A DNA stretch of 64,000 bases from Aromatoleum bremense (GTDB taxonomy: Bacteria; Pseudomonadota; Gammaproteobacteria; Burkholderiales; Rhodocyclaceae): the NCBI RefSeq assembly GCF_017894365.1, contig NZ_CP059467.1:2046001-2110000 (forward strand), in the 5' to 3' direction. The notes beneath the pieces were generated by a model. It saw only the letters and a list, made by a program, of their open reading frames with translations, was not told the origin of the DNA and did no database searches. Of this stretch, positions 1 through 8,451 are shown in pieces. Within the stretch, counting starts at the first letter, position 1; the number at the start of each line of letters is the position of its first letter. The position numbers and the translations under genes were made by a program.

Positions 1-2
1 AG

Positions 3-89
3 ATCGGTCGCGACCAGCTCGAGGACTGGGCGCAGCGCACCGGCATGACGGTCGACGCCGCCGCGCGCTGGCTCGCGCCGCTGCTGTGA
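3..89 (+). CDS. metH: C-terminal end of a MetH-like cobalamin-dependent methionine synthase (partial)
   Basis: Only the last 28 codons are in the window. The peptide reads IGRDQLEDWAQRTGM and ends in RWLAPLL before a TGA. MetH proteins end in a similar way: a helix with D-Q-x-x-D-Y/W, a K/R-G-M segment and a final W-L-A-P. That is the tail of the AdoMet-binding activation domain, which reductively methylates the inactive cobalamin. The call rests on this short resemblance. The 117 bases between this stop and the next gene hold a small inverted repeat (CACCT/AGGTG near 186-198) but no gene. Confidence 0.6.
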   Translation: MGRDQLEDWAQRTGMTVDAAARWLAPLL

Positions 90-206
90 GTCCCGTGTCA
101 CAGCCGGCTGCGGCGAGAACGAACGCGTCCGGGATGTTTTAGCGAACCCCGCATCCGGCCGGCATCGCCCGCATCGCATGTTTTCACCTCGACAGGTGCA
201 TTACAG

Positions 207-1031
207 ATGACGAAAGAACATTTGCTGTTCGGCGACGCCTACCAACCGCGCGAGATCGCGCGACGGGTCGAGGCGCTCGGGGTCGTGAAGGCCCGCGCGG
301 ACGCGCTGACAATTCTCGTGCTCGCGGTGCTCGCCGGCGCGTTCATTTCGCTCGGCGCGCTCTTCTTCACGATCGTCGTGACCGGCAGCAACCTCGGCTT
401 CGGTGTCACGCGCTTGCTCGGCGGTCTGAGTTTCTGCCTCGGTCTGGTCCTCGTCGTGATCGGCGGCGCGGAACTCTTCACCGGCAACAACCTCCTCGCG
501 ATGGCGTGGGCGAGCGGCATGATCAGCGCGCGCGACGTGTTGAGGAACTGGTGCCTCGCTTATCTCGGTAACGTCGTCGGCTGTCTCGGTACGGTGCTGC
601 TCGTCGTCTGGGCCGACAGCGCTGCGCTCGGCGGCGGCACGGTCGGCGAGACCGCGCTGCAGATCGCCCGAACGAAGGCGGACCTGCCGCTGCGCGAGGC
701 GTTCGTGCGCGGCATCCTGTGCAACACACTGGTGTGCCTTGCGGTCTGGCTCGCGATGGGCGGTCACAGCGTGACCGACAAGTTCCTCGCGATCCTGCTG
801 CCGATCAGCGCCTTCGTCGCGATCGGCTTCGAACATTCGATCGCCAACTGGTTTTTCCTGCCGTTCGGCCTCGCGCTGGACGGGCAGGGTAGCGTGTCGA
901 TGCCGGGCGCCGCCCGCAACCTGGCGGCGGTCACCGCCGGCAACATCCTCGGCGGCACGCTGCTCGTCGCCGGTGTGTACTGGCTCGCCTATCTGAGGAA
1001 CGGCTCGCCGCGGGATGGCCCGTCGTCGTAG
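207..1031 (+). CDS. FNT-family formate/nitrite transporter (FocA/NirC-like)
   Basis: The 274-residue protein has the six-helix hydrophobic pattern and length of the formate/nitrite transporter family, pentameric inner-membrane channels for small monovalent anions. The first half holds the family signature region (LGALFFTIVV followed by GGAELFTGNN). The second half holds GILCNTLVCLAVW, the usual site of the second conserved loop, and GFEHSIANWF, where the conserved H-S-x-A-N segment lies. No formate lyase or nitrite reductase gene is adjacent, so the substrate cannot be assigned. The start is the first ATG; the ribosome site is weak. Confidence 0.85.
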   Translation: MTKEHLLFGDAYQPREIARRVEALGVVKARADALTILVLAVLAGAFISLGALFFTIVVTGSNLGFGVTRLLGGLSFCLGLVLVVIGGAELFTGNNLLAMAWASGMISARDVLRNWCLAYLGNVVGCLGTVLLVVWADSAALGGGTVGETALQIARTKADLPLREAFVRGILCNTLVCLAVWLAMGGHSVTDKFLAILLPISAFVAIGFEHSIANWFFLPFGLALDGQGSVSMPGAARNLAAVTAGNILGGTLLVAGVYWLAYLRNGSPRDGPSS

Positions 1032-1159
1032 CCCGCGTAGTGCGGAAAAGCGCAGCGCGCTCCCGCTTGAGCGGCTCGCATTGCGGCCGGGCGGCATCGC
1101 GCCTCGCTGGGGCCAAGGCGCGAAGCATTCCGCAGTCAGTGAGCCGCTTCGCGCGCGCT

Positions 1160-2479
1160 TCAACGCATGTCGAATGCTTCCTGATGGAAGCGCAAGCGCC
1201 CGCGCCACGCCCGCGCGAGACCGCTCCGAAGCTGCTCGGCAAACGCCCGCGGGCCGCAGAACCACACTTCGGCGCGCTGTCGGCAATCATGCAAGGTCGC
1301 CAGCCTTTCCGCAGTCAGCGCGCCATGCCGAGCGGTATCGTGAACATGCAGTGTGACCGATGGCAGGTCTTGGCACAGCGTTTCCAGTCGCCCGACGAAA
1401 GGATCGTCCGCGCCGGCGCGGGTGCAGTAGTGCAGGTCGGCGAGCGGCGCTGCGGCGGGACTTGCCCGAAGCGCGTCGAGCCAGGCGAGGAAAGGCGTGA
1501 TGCCGATTCCCCCGGCGACCCAGATCTGCCTCGCCTTGCGGTCCTGACGCGCCAGTTCGAAGCGCCCATACGGGCCCTCGACGGTGACGGCCTGGCCGAC
1601 TGCGATGCGGCGCGAGAGCTCACGCGTGTAGTCACCCAGCGCCTTGATCTGGAACCCCACGCTGCGGTCGCCCTGGTCGGCGCTGGCGATCGTGAAGGGA
1701 TGCGCGCCCTCGATGCGATTGAAGGTCACGAACGCGAACTGCCCCGCCTGGTGTCCGCGCCAATTCCCGTCGAGGCGACACACCACTTCGGTCACCTCCG
1801 CCGCAGGCGATGACACCGCGGTCACGATGCCACGCGCCTGCCGACCGCGGCCGATGCGCCCGGCCAGGGACCAGACGGCGGCAACCGTGCCGGCCGATAA
1901 TGCCACTGCAAGCAGCAACCCGGCCGGCTCGCTCCAGTAAGCCGTCGGCGCCAGCACGGCGGCATGGAATGCGAGCATCAGATACAGCACCGGCATCGCG
2001 CGGTGAATGTGTCGCCAGAATTTGTACGGAAAGCGCTTCCATAGCGCGAGGATGATCATCGCGAGAACGAGGTAGATCGCGAATTCGCCGAGCTCCTCCC
2101 CGGCATCCCGGAGCGTATCGAGCACGCCCGAGACGTTGTCGTCAGCCCCGCGGCCGGCTTCGCCGTACCACTTTTCGATCACGTCGTCGGACATCTCGAG
2201 CAGCCAATGCAATGAGGCGAAGCCGGCGGCCAGAATGCCCGCCCACTTGTGCAGTCGATAAGCGCGGTCCATGCCCCCGAGCAGGCGCTCGACCCCGGGC
2301 GGTCGCGTCGCCATCACCATCGCCAGCGACATCAATGCAATCGCGAGCAGGCCGCTCAGGTAGAGCCCCTGTTCGTAGACGACCCAGGGCACTGATCCCG
2401 AGCCCGCACCGTTCACGGCAAGGTCCCAGCCCCAGGCTCCGGCAACAAGGGCGATCAATGCAGTCAGTGTGGGAATCAT
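1160..2479 (-). CDS. Ferric-reductase-like membrane flavocytochrome with FAD/NAD(P)H domain
   Basis: The N-terminal half (about residues 1-200) has several membrane helices with spaced histidines (for example HKWAGILAAGFASLHWLL and HIHRAMPVLYLMLAFHA), as in the ferric reductase/NADPH oxidase membrane domain that binds two hemes. The C-terminal half is a ferredoxin-reductase module: HPFTIAS fits the FAD-binding R-x-Y-S/T region in altered form, and WVAGGIGITPFLAWL is the nucleotide-binding loop. The protein probably moves electrons from cytosolic NAD(P)H across the membrane; the acceptor is unknown. I chose the ATG at 2479 because GGAGAA lies just upstream; an in-frame extension to 2521 lacks such a site. 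Confidence 0.8.
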   Translation of the reverse strand: MIPTLTALIALVAGAWGWDLAVNGAGSGSVPWVVYEQGLYLSGLLAIALMSLAMVMATRPPGVERLLGGMDRAYRLHKWAGILAAGFASLHWLLEMSDDVIEKWYGEAGRGADDNVSGVLDTLRDAGEELGEFAIYLVLAMIILALWKRFPYKFWRHIHRAMPVLYLMLAFHAAVLAPTAYWSEPAGLLLAVALSAGTVAAVWSLAGRIGRGRQARGIVTAVSSPAAEVTEVVCRLDGNWRGHQAGQFAFVTFNRIEGAHPFTIASADQGDRSVGFQIKALGDYTRELSRRIAVGQAVTVEGPYGRFELARQDRKARQIWVAGGIGITPFLAWLDALRASPAAAPLADLHYCTRAGADDPFVGRLETLCQDLPSVTLHVHDTARHGALTAERLATLHDCRQRAEVWFCGPRAFAEQLRSGLARAWRGRLRFHQEAFDMR

Positions 2480-2566
2480 GCGCGTTCTCCGACGGGGGGG
2501 AATGGCTGGCAATCTGAGCAATCAGCTCAGGTGATGGATGACGCTCAGACCGTACATAGCCTTGGC

Positions 2567-2845
2567 TCAAGACTTCTTCGTCTTAGCCTCGACGACACTG
2601 CCGTCGACCGGGTTGTGGTAGATCTCGACCTTGTTGCCGTCCTTGTCCGTGCCATATAGCTCATAGCAATTCCCCTTCGTGATCTGGAAGCGCTCGAGCG
2701 TGTAGCCGGCGTCGACGAGCTTCCTGAGCATGGTCGTTTGCGGCATCCAGCTGCTTTCCGGGGTTTCGGTGCACGTCGGGCCGGCGAACGCGGTGGTGCC
2801 AACCAGCACGCTGGAAGCGGCGACGATGAGATGACGAAGTTTCAT
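2567..2845 (-). CDS. Small exported PepSY_2-like protein
   Basis: This 92-residue protein begins with a cleavable signal peptide (MKLRHLIVAASSVLVGTTAFA), followed by a single small domain. The features fit the PepSY_2 family: a W-M pair near the start, a central GYTLERFQ strand, then GNCYELYGTDKDGNKVEIY and a final DPVDGS-like turn (NPVDGSVVE). Two cysteines in the mature part could form a disulfide. AGGAGA precedes the ATG at 2845. A close paralogue at 3116-3388 is transcribed divergently. Together with the flanking flavocytochrome and cytochrome b561 this suggests a periplasmic accessory to membrane electron transfer, which is inference. Confidence 0.8.
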   Translation of the reverse strand: MKLRHLIVAASSVLVGTTAFAGPTCTETPESSWMPQTTMLRKLVDAGYTLERFQITKGNCYELYGTDKDGNKVEIYHNPVDGSVVEAKTKKS

Positions 2846-3115
2846 GACTGTTCTCCTTTCATGCCGGGATGGCATGGAATCCATTCTGTGGAAACGGAGA
2901 TGAATAAAAGCTGAACGAGCGACTCAGTCGCGGCGGAATCGGAGATGGCCAACAACTCACGGGCAAGGGCGATCCGTGCATCCAGGATGGGCACTGACAG
3001 GTACGGATACACGGCACGCCTCGTTCCTCCATGCTCGTTAAGCGGCGGTTCAGGTTCGGTACGACAGAATGCGTCCTGTGCCGATGGGGCATGCAAACCA
3101 ACTAGGAGAATCCCG

Positions 3116-3388
3116 ATGAGAACCCTGAACGCCTTGCTTGCCGTCGCCGGCCTGACGCTGAGCGCCGTTGCCTTCGCCGGCCCGCAGTGCACCGACAAGC
3201 CGAAATCGGACTGGATGTCCGAGGGAGCGATGAAACAGAAGATCGCCGAACAGGGCTATACCGTCGACAAGTTCAAGACGACGGACGGCAACTGCTACGA
3301 AATCTATGGCAAGGACAAGGACGGCAAGAAGGTCGAGATCTACTTCAGCCCGATCGACGGCAGCGTGGTCAAAGAGAAGCGCGGGTAA
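3116..3388 (+). CDS. Small exported PepSY_2-like protein, paralogue of the one at 2567-2845
   Basis: This 90-residue protein has a signal peptide ending in SAVAFAG and the same layout as its divergent neighbour: a cysteine pair (PQCTD and GNCYE), the motif W-M-S-E, GYTVDKFK, YEIYGKDKDGKKVEIY and a final PIDGSVV. AGGAGAA precedes the ATG; the longer frame from 2945 has no such site and would bury the signal peptide. The cytochrome b561 gene begins 24 bases after its stop, so the two are probably co-transcribed. The paralogue pair looks like an old local duplication with inversion. Confidence 0.82.
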   Translation: MRTLNALLAVAGLTLSAVAFAGPQCTDKPKSDWMSEGAMKQKIAEQGYTVDKFKTTDGNCYEIYGKDKDGKKVEIYFSPIDGSVVKEKRG

Positions 3389-3411
3389 GCGCGATGCCAG
3401 AGGAGGCCACG

Positions 3412-3933
3412 ATGGCCATGGAAAAGATCAGAGTATGGGATCGCCCGGTGCGCATTTTTCACTGGGGATTGGTCGCTGCGGTGACGGCCGCCTATCTCAC
3501 CTCCGAGGACGCCGAGTCTCCTCACCAGTGGGCAGGATACTTCGCGCTCGCATTGATTGCGTTCCGCATCGTGTGGGGATTCGTCGGTAGTCCCCACGCG
3601 CGCTTTGCCGACTTCGTGCCACGGCCGGCGACATTGATCGACTATGTCGGTCGACTGGCGCGCGGTCGCGAGCCGCGCCATCTGGGGCACAATCCGGCAG
3701 CCGCGGTGATGGTCGTGTTTCTGATGGCAATGGTGGCAACGATCGGCACTACCGGCTGGCTGATGACGACCGACTGGGGGTGGGGAAGTGAGATTCTCGA
3801 GGAGGTGCACGGCCTCGCCGTCAATCTGACGCTCGGCGCGATTGCGCTCCACGTCGCCGCGGCGATCTTCGAAAGCGTGCGCCACCATGAAAACCTCATC
3901 CTGTCGATGCTGACCGGCTACAAGCGGCGATAG
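3412..3933 (+). CDS. Cytochrome b561-type membrane protein
   Basis: The 173-residue protein opens with VWDRPVRIFHWGL, the usual first heme-ligand helix of the bacterial cytochrome b561/Ni-hydrogenase b-type subunit family. Further histidines occur in SPHQWAGYFALA, VHGLAVNLTLGAIALHVAAA and ESVRHHENL. Four membrane helices are apparent. Such proteins carry electrons between the quinone pool or a periplasmic donor and a partner. AGGAGG lies 5 bases before the ATG at 3412; a second ATG at 3418 is possible. The upstream PepSY_2-like gene is probably in the same transcript. Confidence 0.88.
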   Translation: MAMEKIRVWDRPVRIFHWGLVAAVTAAYLTSEDAESPHQWAGYFALALIAFRIVWGFVGSPHARFADFVPRPATLIDYVGRLARGREPRHLGHNPAAAVMVVFLMAMVATIGTTGWLMTTDWGWGSEILEEVHGLAVNLTLGAIALHVAAAIFESVRHHENLILSMLTGYKRR

Positions 3934-4025
3934 CCGTGCGGACCCTGCGAGAAGCGGGACGGGAGTGCCAAGCGAAAGAACGCGGCCGCAGTTTGTAGGA
4001 TTATCGGTTTTTCTCGCTTCGGGCG

Positions 4026-5282
4026 TTAAATGCCGAAATGAAACCGGACTCGCTCTTCCAGCAGTCGCCGGACATCCTCCTCGTTGCACTGACCGAGGCG
4101 GTTGAACACTTCTCGGGCAATCGCGCGGAAGGCAGCCATCACGTGGGGGTCGAAATGGCTCCCGGTGTCCGCCGCCAGGATCGACATCGTTGTCTCGAAG
4201 CTCATCGGTTCTTTGTAGGGTCGTTTCGAGCTGAGCGCATCGAAGACGTCCGCCACGGCAAATATGCGCGCTGCAAGCGGGATGGCCTCGCCCGACAGTT
4301 TGCGCGGATAACCCGAGCCGTCCCACTTTTCGTGATGGGCTGCGACAACGGCATGCGCGTCCTTCAGCCATCCGATGCCGGAAACGATTTCCTCGCCATG
4401 GGCTACGTGCGTATGCATGATCTTGCTCTCTTCAGCGTCGAGCTTGCCCGGTTTGAGCAAAATCGCATCGGGAATGCTGATCTTGCCGACGTCGTGCAGA
4501 AAACTGCCGACGATCAAGGACTGCATTGCCCTGTCGCGCAGGCCGAGGCGTTCGCCGATGCGCGCAGCAATCCAGGCAACCCGAAAATTGTGGGCGCCGG
4601 TATCGGAATCCCGCATCGCGACGGCGCGCCCGAGCGCTTCCATCATCGAGAGGTGCGAATCAAGGATTTCGCGAGCCTTGCGCTCGTTGTCGGTCGACAG
4701 GCGTACGACGACGGGATAGATTGCGGTGCCGCACACCAGTGAGGCGAACCCGACCATCAGGGCAGCGCTGAGCGCGTTCGCGCGCATCTGCTCGCGTTGC
4801 CAGGTCGGGACGACGCGGACACCTTCGAAGTATCCAGTGATTCGATCCGTGTCGGCCGCTCCTCGCAAGGGTACAAAAACTCGCAATACCCAACGCTTGT
4901 CTTCAAGTCTGAAGCGCTCGTGAAAGCCTGCACGGTAAATGGGACGAACGTGCGAAGGCAGCTGTTCTTCAATCGCTTTGCCCTCCTCGGTCATTGCCTG
5001 AGCGAGCTTCACTCCCTCTTGATTGTAAATTTCAGCAATGTCGAACAGTCCCCCTGCAAGGGCATCTGCGGCCTTGCGGGCCTTGTCGTCGGCATCCATG
5101 CCGCTCAGCGTAATAGCGCCGAAGTGATGCAGAAGGCGGCGTGACTCGTCGAGTGCAAGCCATACCGTTCCATCCTCGGTACGTTTATACGTGACCAACC
5201 ACGCGACAGGACTGGCCAGCGCAGCGAGCAGCGCGCTGACGAGCGCAATCCGTACTGCGGTTCGCTTGTTGAACGAGTTCAT
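4026..5282 (-). CDS. Membrane-anchored HD-GYP c-di-GMP phosphodiesterase
   Basis: The 418-residue protein has an N-terminal membrane segment (about 10-32), a periplasmic sensor region, a second membrane segment (about 168-192) and a cytoplasmic HD-GYP domain. The metal-binding HD pair is at about 263-264 in FLHDVGKISIP, and the GYP signature at about 324-326 follows HHEKWDGS. Both motifs are complete, so c-di-GMP hydrolysis is expected. The sensor region resembles no family I can name. The start at 5282 follows GGGAGCAG; the frame continues upstream without a better site. The gene is divergent from the exported protein at 5670. Confidence 0.9.
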   Translation of the reverse strand: MNSFNKRTAVRIALVSALLAALASPVAWLVTYKRTEDGTVWLALDESRRLLHHFGAITLSGMDADDKARKAADALAGGLFDIAEIYNQEGVKLAQAMTEEGKAIEEQLPSHVRPIYRAGFHERFRLEDKRWVLRVFVPLRGAADTDRITGYFEGVRVVPTWQREQMRANALSAALMVGFASLVCGTAIYPVVVRLSTDNERKAREILDSHLSMMEALGRAVAMRDSDTGAHNFRVAWIAARIGERLGLRDRAMQSLIVGSFLHDVGKISIPDAILLKPGKLDAEESKIMHTHVAHGEEIVSGIGWLKDAHAVVAAHHEKWDGSGYPRKLSGEAIPLAARIFAVADVFDALSSKRPYKEPMSFETTMSILAADTGSHFDPHVMAAFRAIAREVFNRLGQCNEEDVRRLLEERVRFHFGI

Positions 5283-5669
5283 GTTCTGCTCCCGACGAGT
5301 GGCTGTGCGCAGCCCGGCCGAAGACGTACCGGCCAAAGATTCCGATTTTTTCTAGCCGGGCGCGCCGTCTCGAATTCTTGCCGACTTCCGTGCCTGGGGC
5401 TTGTTGGATGGCGGCTAGCCGCAGCGTGTGAAGGGGCATGAAGCCTGCGCACGTAGCGGCGCTCACCGTTCATTTTGCGTTCAGCGTGAGCAGCGTAACG
5501 TTCAAACCTGATTCCACGGTAACTGGAAAACGTCATGAACTCGAAGGTCCGAAAGGCAAGAACGGGGAGTCGGTTTGCGGCCGCCGGCTCACCCGTTTCA
5601 TCCCAGACCGCTTCCAGGCGGGCCCGAATTGCGGGACGGCCTTCAGTGGCAACAGAAAGGAGACAGGAA
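5283..5669. other. Intergenic region between divergent genes, no gene seen
   Basis: This 387-base stretch separates the HD-GYP gene from the exported protein gene and should hold both promoters. One frame reads in from 5535 and joins the downstream gene, but it lacks a ribosome site and its composition differs, so I treat it as untranslated. I could not define promoter boxes with confidence. Confidence 0.5.
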
Positions 5670-6146
5670 ATGAACGCGAAATCTGCAAGAAAACTGGTCG
5701 TCGCGTGCGCGCTCGCGCTGAGCGGCGTTGCGGGCGTAAGCATCGGAGCAGTCGCTGCAGACTTTCAGGCACCGTCCACGCAGGCCGACGTCAAATGGCA
5801 AACTGACCCGGCGCTCGAGCAAGGCATGCTGAATATCCGGGCAGTCGTGGAACAGAGTCTCCCGCGGATTCGGGCGAACCAATTCGGCGACGAACACTAC
5901 AATGCCCTGGGCCAGGCGATCGAAACGCAGGCCGCATACATTGTGAAAAACTGCAAACTCGAGCCTGCGGCAGACGCCGTGTTGCACGATCTTCTGCAGG
6001 ACGTGTCGAGCGGCATCGACCGGGTCACCGCGAGGACGGCCGAGAACCAGCGCACCCACGGTGTCAGTTACATCATCGCCGCGCTGGACAACTACGGTCG
6101 CCATTTCGACCACGCCGGCTGGACGCCGATTAAGGTCGTGCCCTGA
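5670..6146 (+). CDS. Exported helical protein of unknown function
   Basis: The 158-residue product has a signal peptide (residues 1-30, ending GAVAAD). The mature part is mostly helical, with the spacing of a four-helix bundle and one cysteine in VKNCKLEPAAD. There is no CxxCH, so it is not a c-type cytochrome, although the shape recalls the cytochrome c'/b562 fold. AAAGGAGA lies upstream of the ATG at 5670. It is divergent from the HD-GYP gene and convergent with prs. I do not recognise a named family. Confidence 0.65.
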   Translation: MNAKSARKLVVACALALSGVAGVSIGAVAADFQAPSTQADVKWQTDPALEQGMLNIRAVVEQSLPRIRANQFGDEHYNALGQAIETQAAYIVKNCKLEPAADAVLHDLLQDVSSGIDRVTARTAENQRTHGVSYIIAALDNYGRHFDHAGWTPIKVVP

Positions 6147-6202
6147 GGCGGCGGTCGGTGCCCGGCAGGACGGGCGCCACCGGTCGATCGCGGCCGTTTC
6201 CC

Positions 6203-7144
6203 CTACCCGAACAGCGCGCCGACGCTCTCGCCGCTGTGGATGCGTTCGATCGCCGCCGCGAACAGCGGCGCGACGGTCAACTGCGTGATCTTGTCGAGCC
6301 GCTTGGCCGGCGGCACATGCACGGTGTCGGTGACGACGATCGATTCGATCGGCGCATTGCGCAGCCGCTCGATCGCCGGTCCGCACAGCACCGCGTGCAC
6401 CGCGCCGGCGTGGATCGAACGTGCGCCGGCCGCGCGCAGCGTGTCGATCGTCGCCAGCAGCGTGCCGCCGGTCGAGATCTCGTCCTCGAAGATCACCGCA
6501 TCGAGCCCGGCGACCTCGCCGACGACGCGGCCCTGCTTGACGTCGGTGTCGCTGACGCGGCGTTTGTCGATGATCGCCATCGGAATGCCGAGCCGCTCCG
6601 AGAAGCGGCCGACGCGTTTCGCGCCGCCGGCGTCGGTCGCCACCGCGACCATCCGCGACAGGTCGTAGTGCTGGCGGAAATGCTCGGCGATCGTCGGGAT
6701 CGCGGTGAGGTGATCGACCGGCACGCTGAAGAAGCCGTGCACCTGGTCGGCGTGCAGATCCATCGTCAGCACGCGGTTCGCGCCGGCGGTCGCGAGCATG
6801 TCGGCGATCAGCCGGCCGGTGATCGAGATGCGCGGCGCGTCTTTCTTGTCCGAACGCGCATACGAATAATACGGGATCACCGCGGTCACCCGCCGCGCCG
6901 AGGCGCTGCGCAAGGCGTCGAGCGTGATCAGCAGTTCCATGATGTGCTCGCTGACCGGCTCGGTGAAGGACTGCACGACGAAGACGTCGCGTTCGCGCAC
7001 GTTGTCGAGGATCTGGACGCGCAGGTTGTCGTTCGAAAAACGCGAGATGTCGACGGGGCTCAGGCGCATGCCGAGGTGCTCGCAGATTTCCCCGGCGAGT
7101 GCGCGGTTCGAGTTGCAGGCGAAAATGCGGAGGGCGTCGTTCAT
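6203..7144 (-). CDS. prs: Ribose-phosphate pyrophosphokinase (PRPP synthetase), non-canonical type
   Basis: The 313-residue protein has the two-domain phosphoribosyltransferase-like fold. RIFACNSNRALAGEI is at the start, MDLHADQVHGFF is the metal-ribose region and VIFEDEISTGGTL is the PRPP-binding loop. It should make PRPP from ribose 5-phosphate and ATP for nucleotide, His and Trp synthesis. The catalytic flexible loop reads YSYARSDKKDAPRISITG instead of the usual form with YARQDRK and a P-I-T-A stretch, so it belongs to a divergent subgroup. A canonical prs would be expected elsewhere in the genome. It lies 86 bases downstream of the DUF1343 gene. Confidence 0.85.
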   Translation of the reverse strand: MNDALRIFACNSNRALAGEICEHLGMRLSPVDISRFSNDNLRVQILDNVRERDVFVVQSFTEPVSEHIMELLITLDALRSASARRVTAVIPYYSYARSDKKDAPRISITGRLIADMLATAGANRVLTMDLHADQVHGFFSVPVDHLTAIPTIAEHFRQHYDLSRMVAVATDAGGAKRVGRFSERLGIPMAIIDKRRVSDTDVKQGRVVGEVAGLDAVIFEDEISTGGTLLATIDTLRAAGARSIHAGAVHAVLCGPAIERLRNAPIESIVVTDTVHVPPAKRLDKITQLTVAPLFAAAIERIHSGESVGALFG

Positions 7145-7230
7145 CGCGTTTCTCGCTGGAAGCTGACGCGCGGATTGTAGGCTTTTCGGCTCGCGCCGCA
7201 AAAATTGTGCAACAAACCTGCGAGCCGCCG

Positions 7231-8451
7231 TCAGCGGTACAGCACAAACGCTTCGCGCTCCTGTTGCCACGCGGCTTCGTCCGGCTGCGCCAGCGCTTCG
7301 AGGTCCGCCGGGGTCGCGCCCGGATCGTCGACCCAGTCGCGCAGCAGTTCGCTGCCGTTGATCAGGTCGATCGCGAGGCGGTCGTGCTCGTATTCGTACG
7401 CGAAGTCGCGCCATAGCGGGTAGTCGGGCCACAGCAGGCGCAGCACCTTGAACGCGAGCGCCTGCAGGCGCCACGGGCGGAACGCGGCGTGGTCATAGTG
7501 TGCCGGGTCGTCGACGTGGATCTGCAGGCCGCTGCACAGGCGGCCGGCGTGCTTGTGGAAGGTCGGCTCGAACCAGCATTCGCGCAGCACGCAGCCGGCG
7601 AGCCAGTCGGGCGCGAGCGCGCGCATGCCGGCCCGCAGCGCGCGGGCGTCGATGTCCGGCGCGCCGAAGAGTTCGAGCGGGCGCGTCGTGCCGCGGCCTT
7701 CGGACAGCGTCGTGCCTTCGAGCATCACGGTGCCGGCATACGCGCGCGCCATCGACAGGCTCGGCGCGTTCGGGCTCGGGTTGACCCAGCTGCGCTCGCC
7801 CGCCGGCCAGCCGAAGCCAGGCGCGGCGTCGGGCTCCCAGCCTTGCATCGTGACGACCTCGCAGTCGACGTCGAGCCGCAGCGTCGTGATGAACCAGCGC
7901 GCGAGCTCGCCGATCGTCAGGCCGTGGCGCATCGGCAGCGGCCCGGCGCCGACGAAGCTTTCCCAGCCGGGGCGCAGCAGCAGGCCTTCGACCGGCCGCC
8001 CGGCGGGATTCGGGCGATCGAGTACCCACACCGTCTTGCCGTGCTCGGCAGCGGCTTCGAGCACGTAGCGCAGCGTCGTGATGAAGGTGTAGATGCGGCA
8101 GCCCAGATCCTGCAGGTCGACGAGCAGCACGTCGAAGCTGTCCATCATCGCGTCGGTCGGCCGGCGCACTTCGCCGTACAGGCTGAATACCGGGATGTGA
8201 TGCAGCGGGTCGACGAAATCGGGCGACTCGACCATGTTGTCCTGCTTGTCCCCGCGCAGCCCGTGCTGCGGCCCGAAGGCGGCGCTCAGCTGCAGGTCGG
8301 GCAGGGCGGCGAGCGCGTCGAGCGAATGGACGAGGCTGCGGGTCACGGAAGCGGGATGCGCGAGCAGCGCGACACGGCGTCCGGCGAGCGGGCGGCGCAG
8401 CGCCGGGGTGTCGAGCAGGCGGTCGAGGCCGAACTGGATCGAGGGTTTCAT
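7231..8451 (-). CDS. DUF1343 protein, NamZ-type exo-beta-N-acetylmuramidase
   Basis: The 406-residue protein matches the DUF1343 family along its whole length. FGLDRLL and LLAHPASV are near the start, followed by AAFGPQHGLRGDKQDNM, DVLLVDLQDLGCRIYTFI and VLDRPNPAGR, then EGTTLSEGRGTTRPLELFGAP. Members with known activity remove terminal N-acetylmuramic acid from peptidoglycan fragments, so a recycling or turnover role is likely. No signal peptide is visible, which suggests a cytoplasmic enzyme. Its ATG overlaps the end of the DOMON-like gene, which points to translational coupling. Confidence 0.85.
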   Translation of the reverse strand: MKPSIQFGLDRLLDTPALRRPLAGRRVALLAHPASVTRSLVHSLDALAALPDLQLSAAFGPQHGLRGDKQDNMVESPDFVDPLHHIPVFSLYGEVRRPTDAMMDSFDVLLVDLQDLGCRIYTFITTLRYVLEAAAEHGKTVWVLDRPNPAGRPVEGLLLRPGWESFVGAGPLPMRHGLTIGELARWFITTLRLDVDCEVVTMQGWEPDAAPGFGWPAGERSWVNPSPNAPSLSMARAYAGTVMLEGTTLSEGRGTTRPLELFGAPDIDARALRAGMRALAPDWLAGCVLRECWFEPTFHKHAGRLCSGLQIHVDDPAHYDHAAFRPWRLQALAFKVLRLLWPDYPLWRDFAYEYEHDRLAIDLINGSELLRDWVDDPGATPADLEALAQPDEAAWQQEREAFVLYR

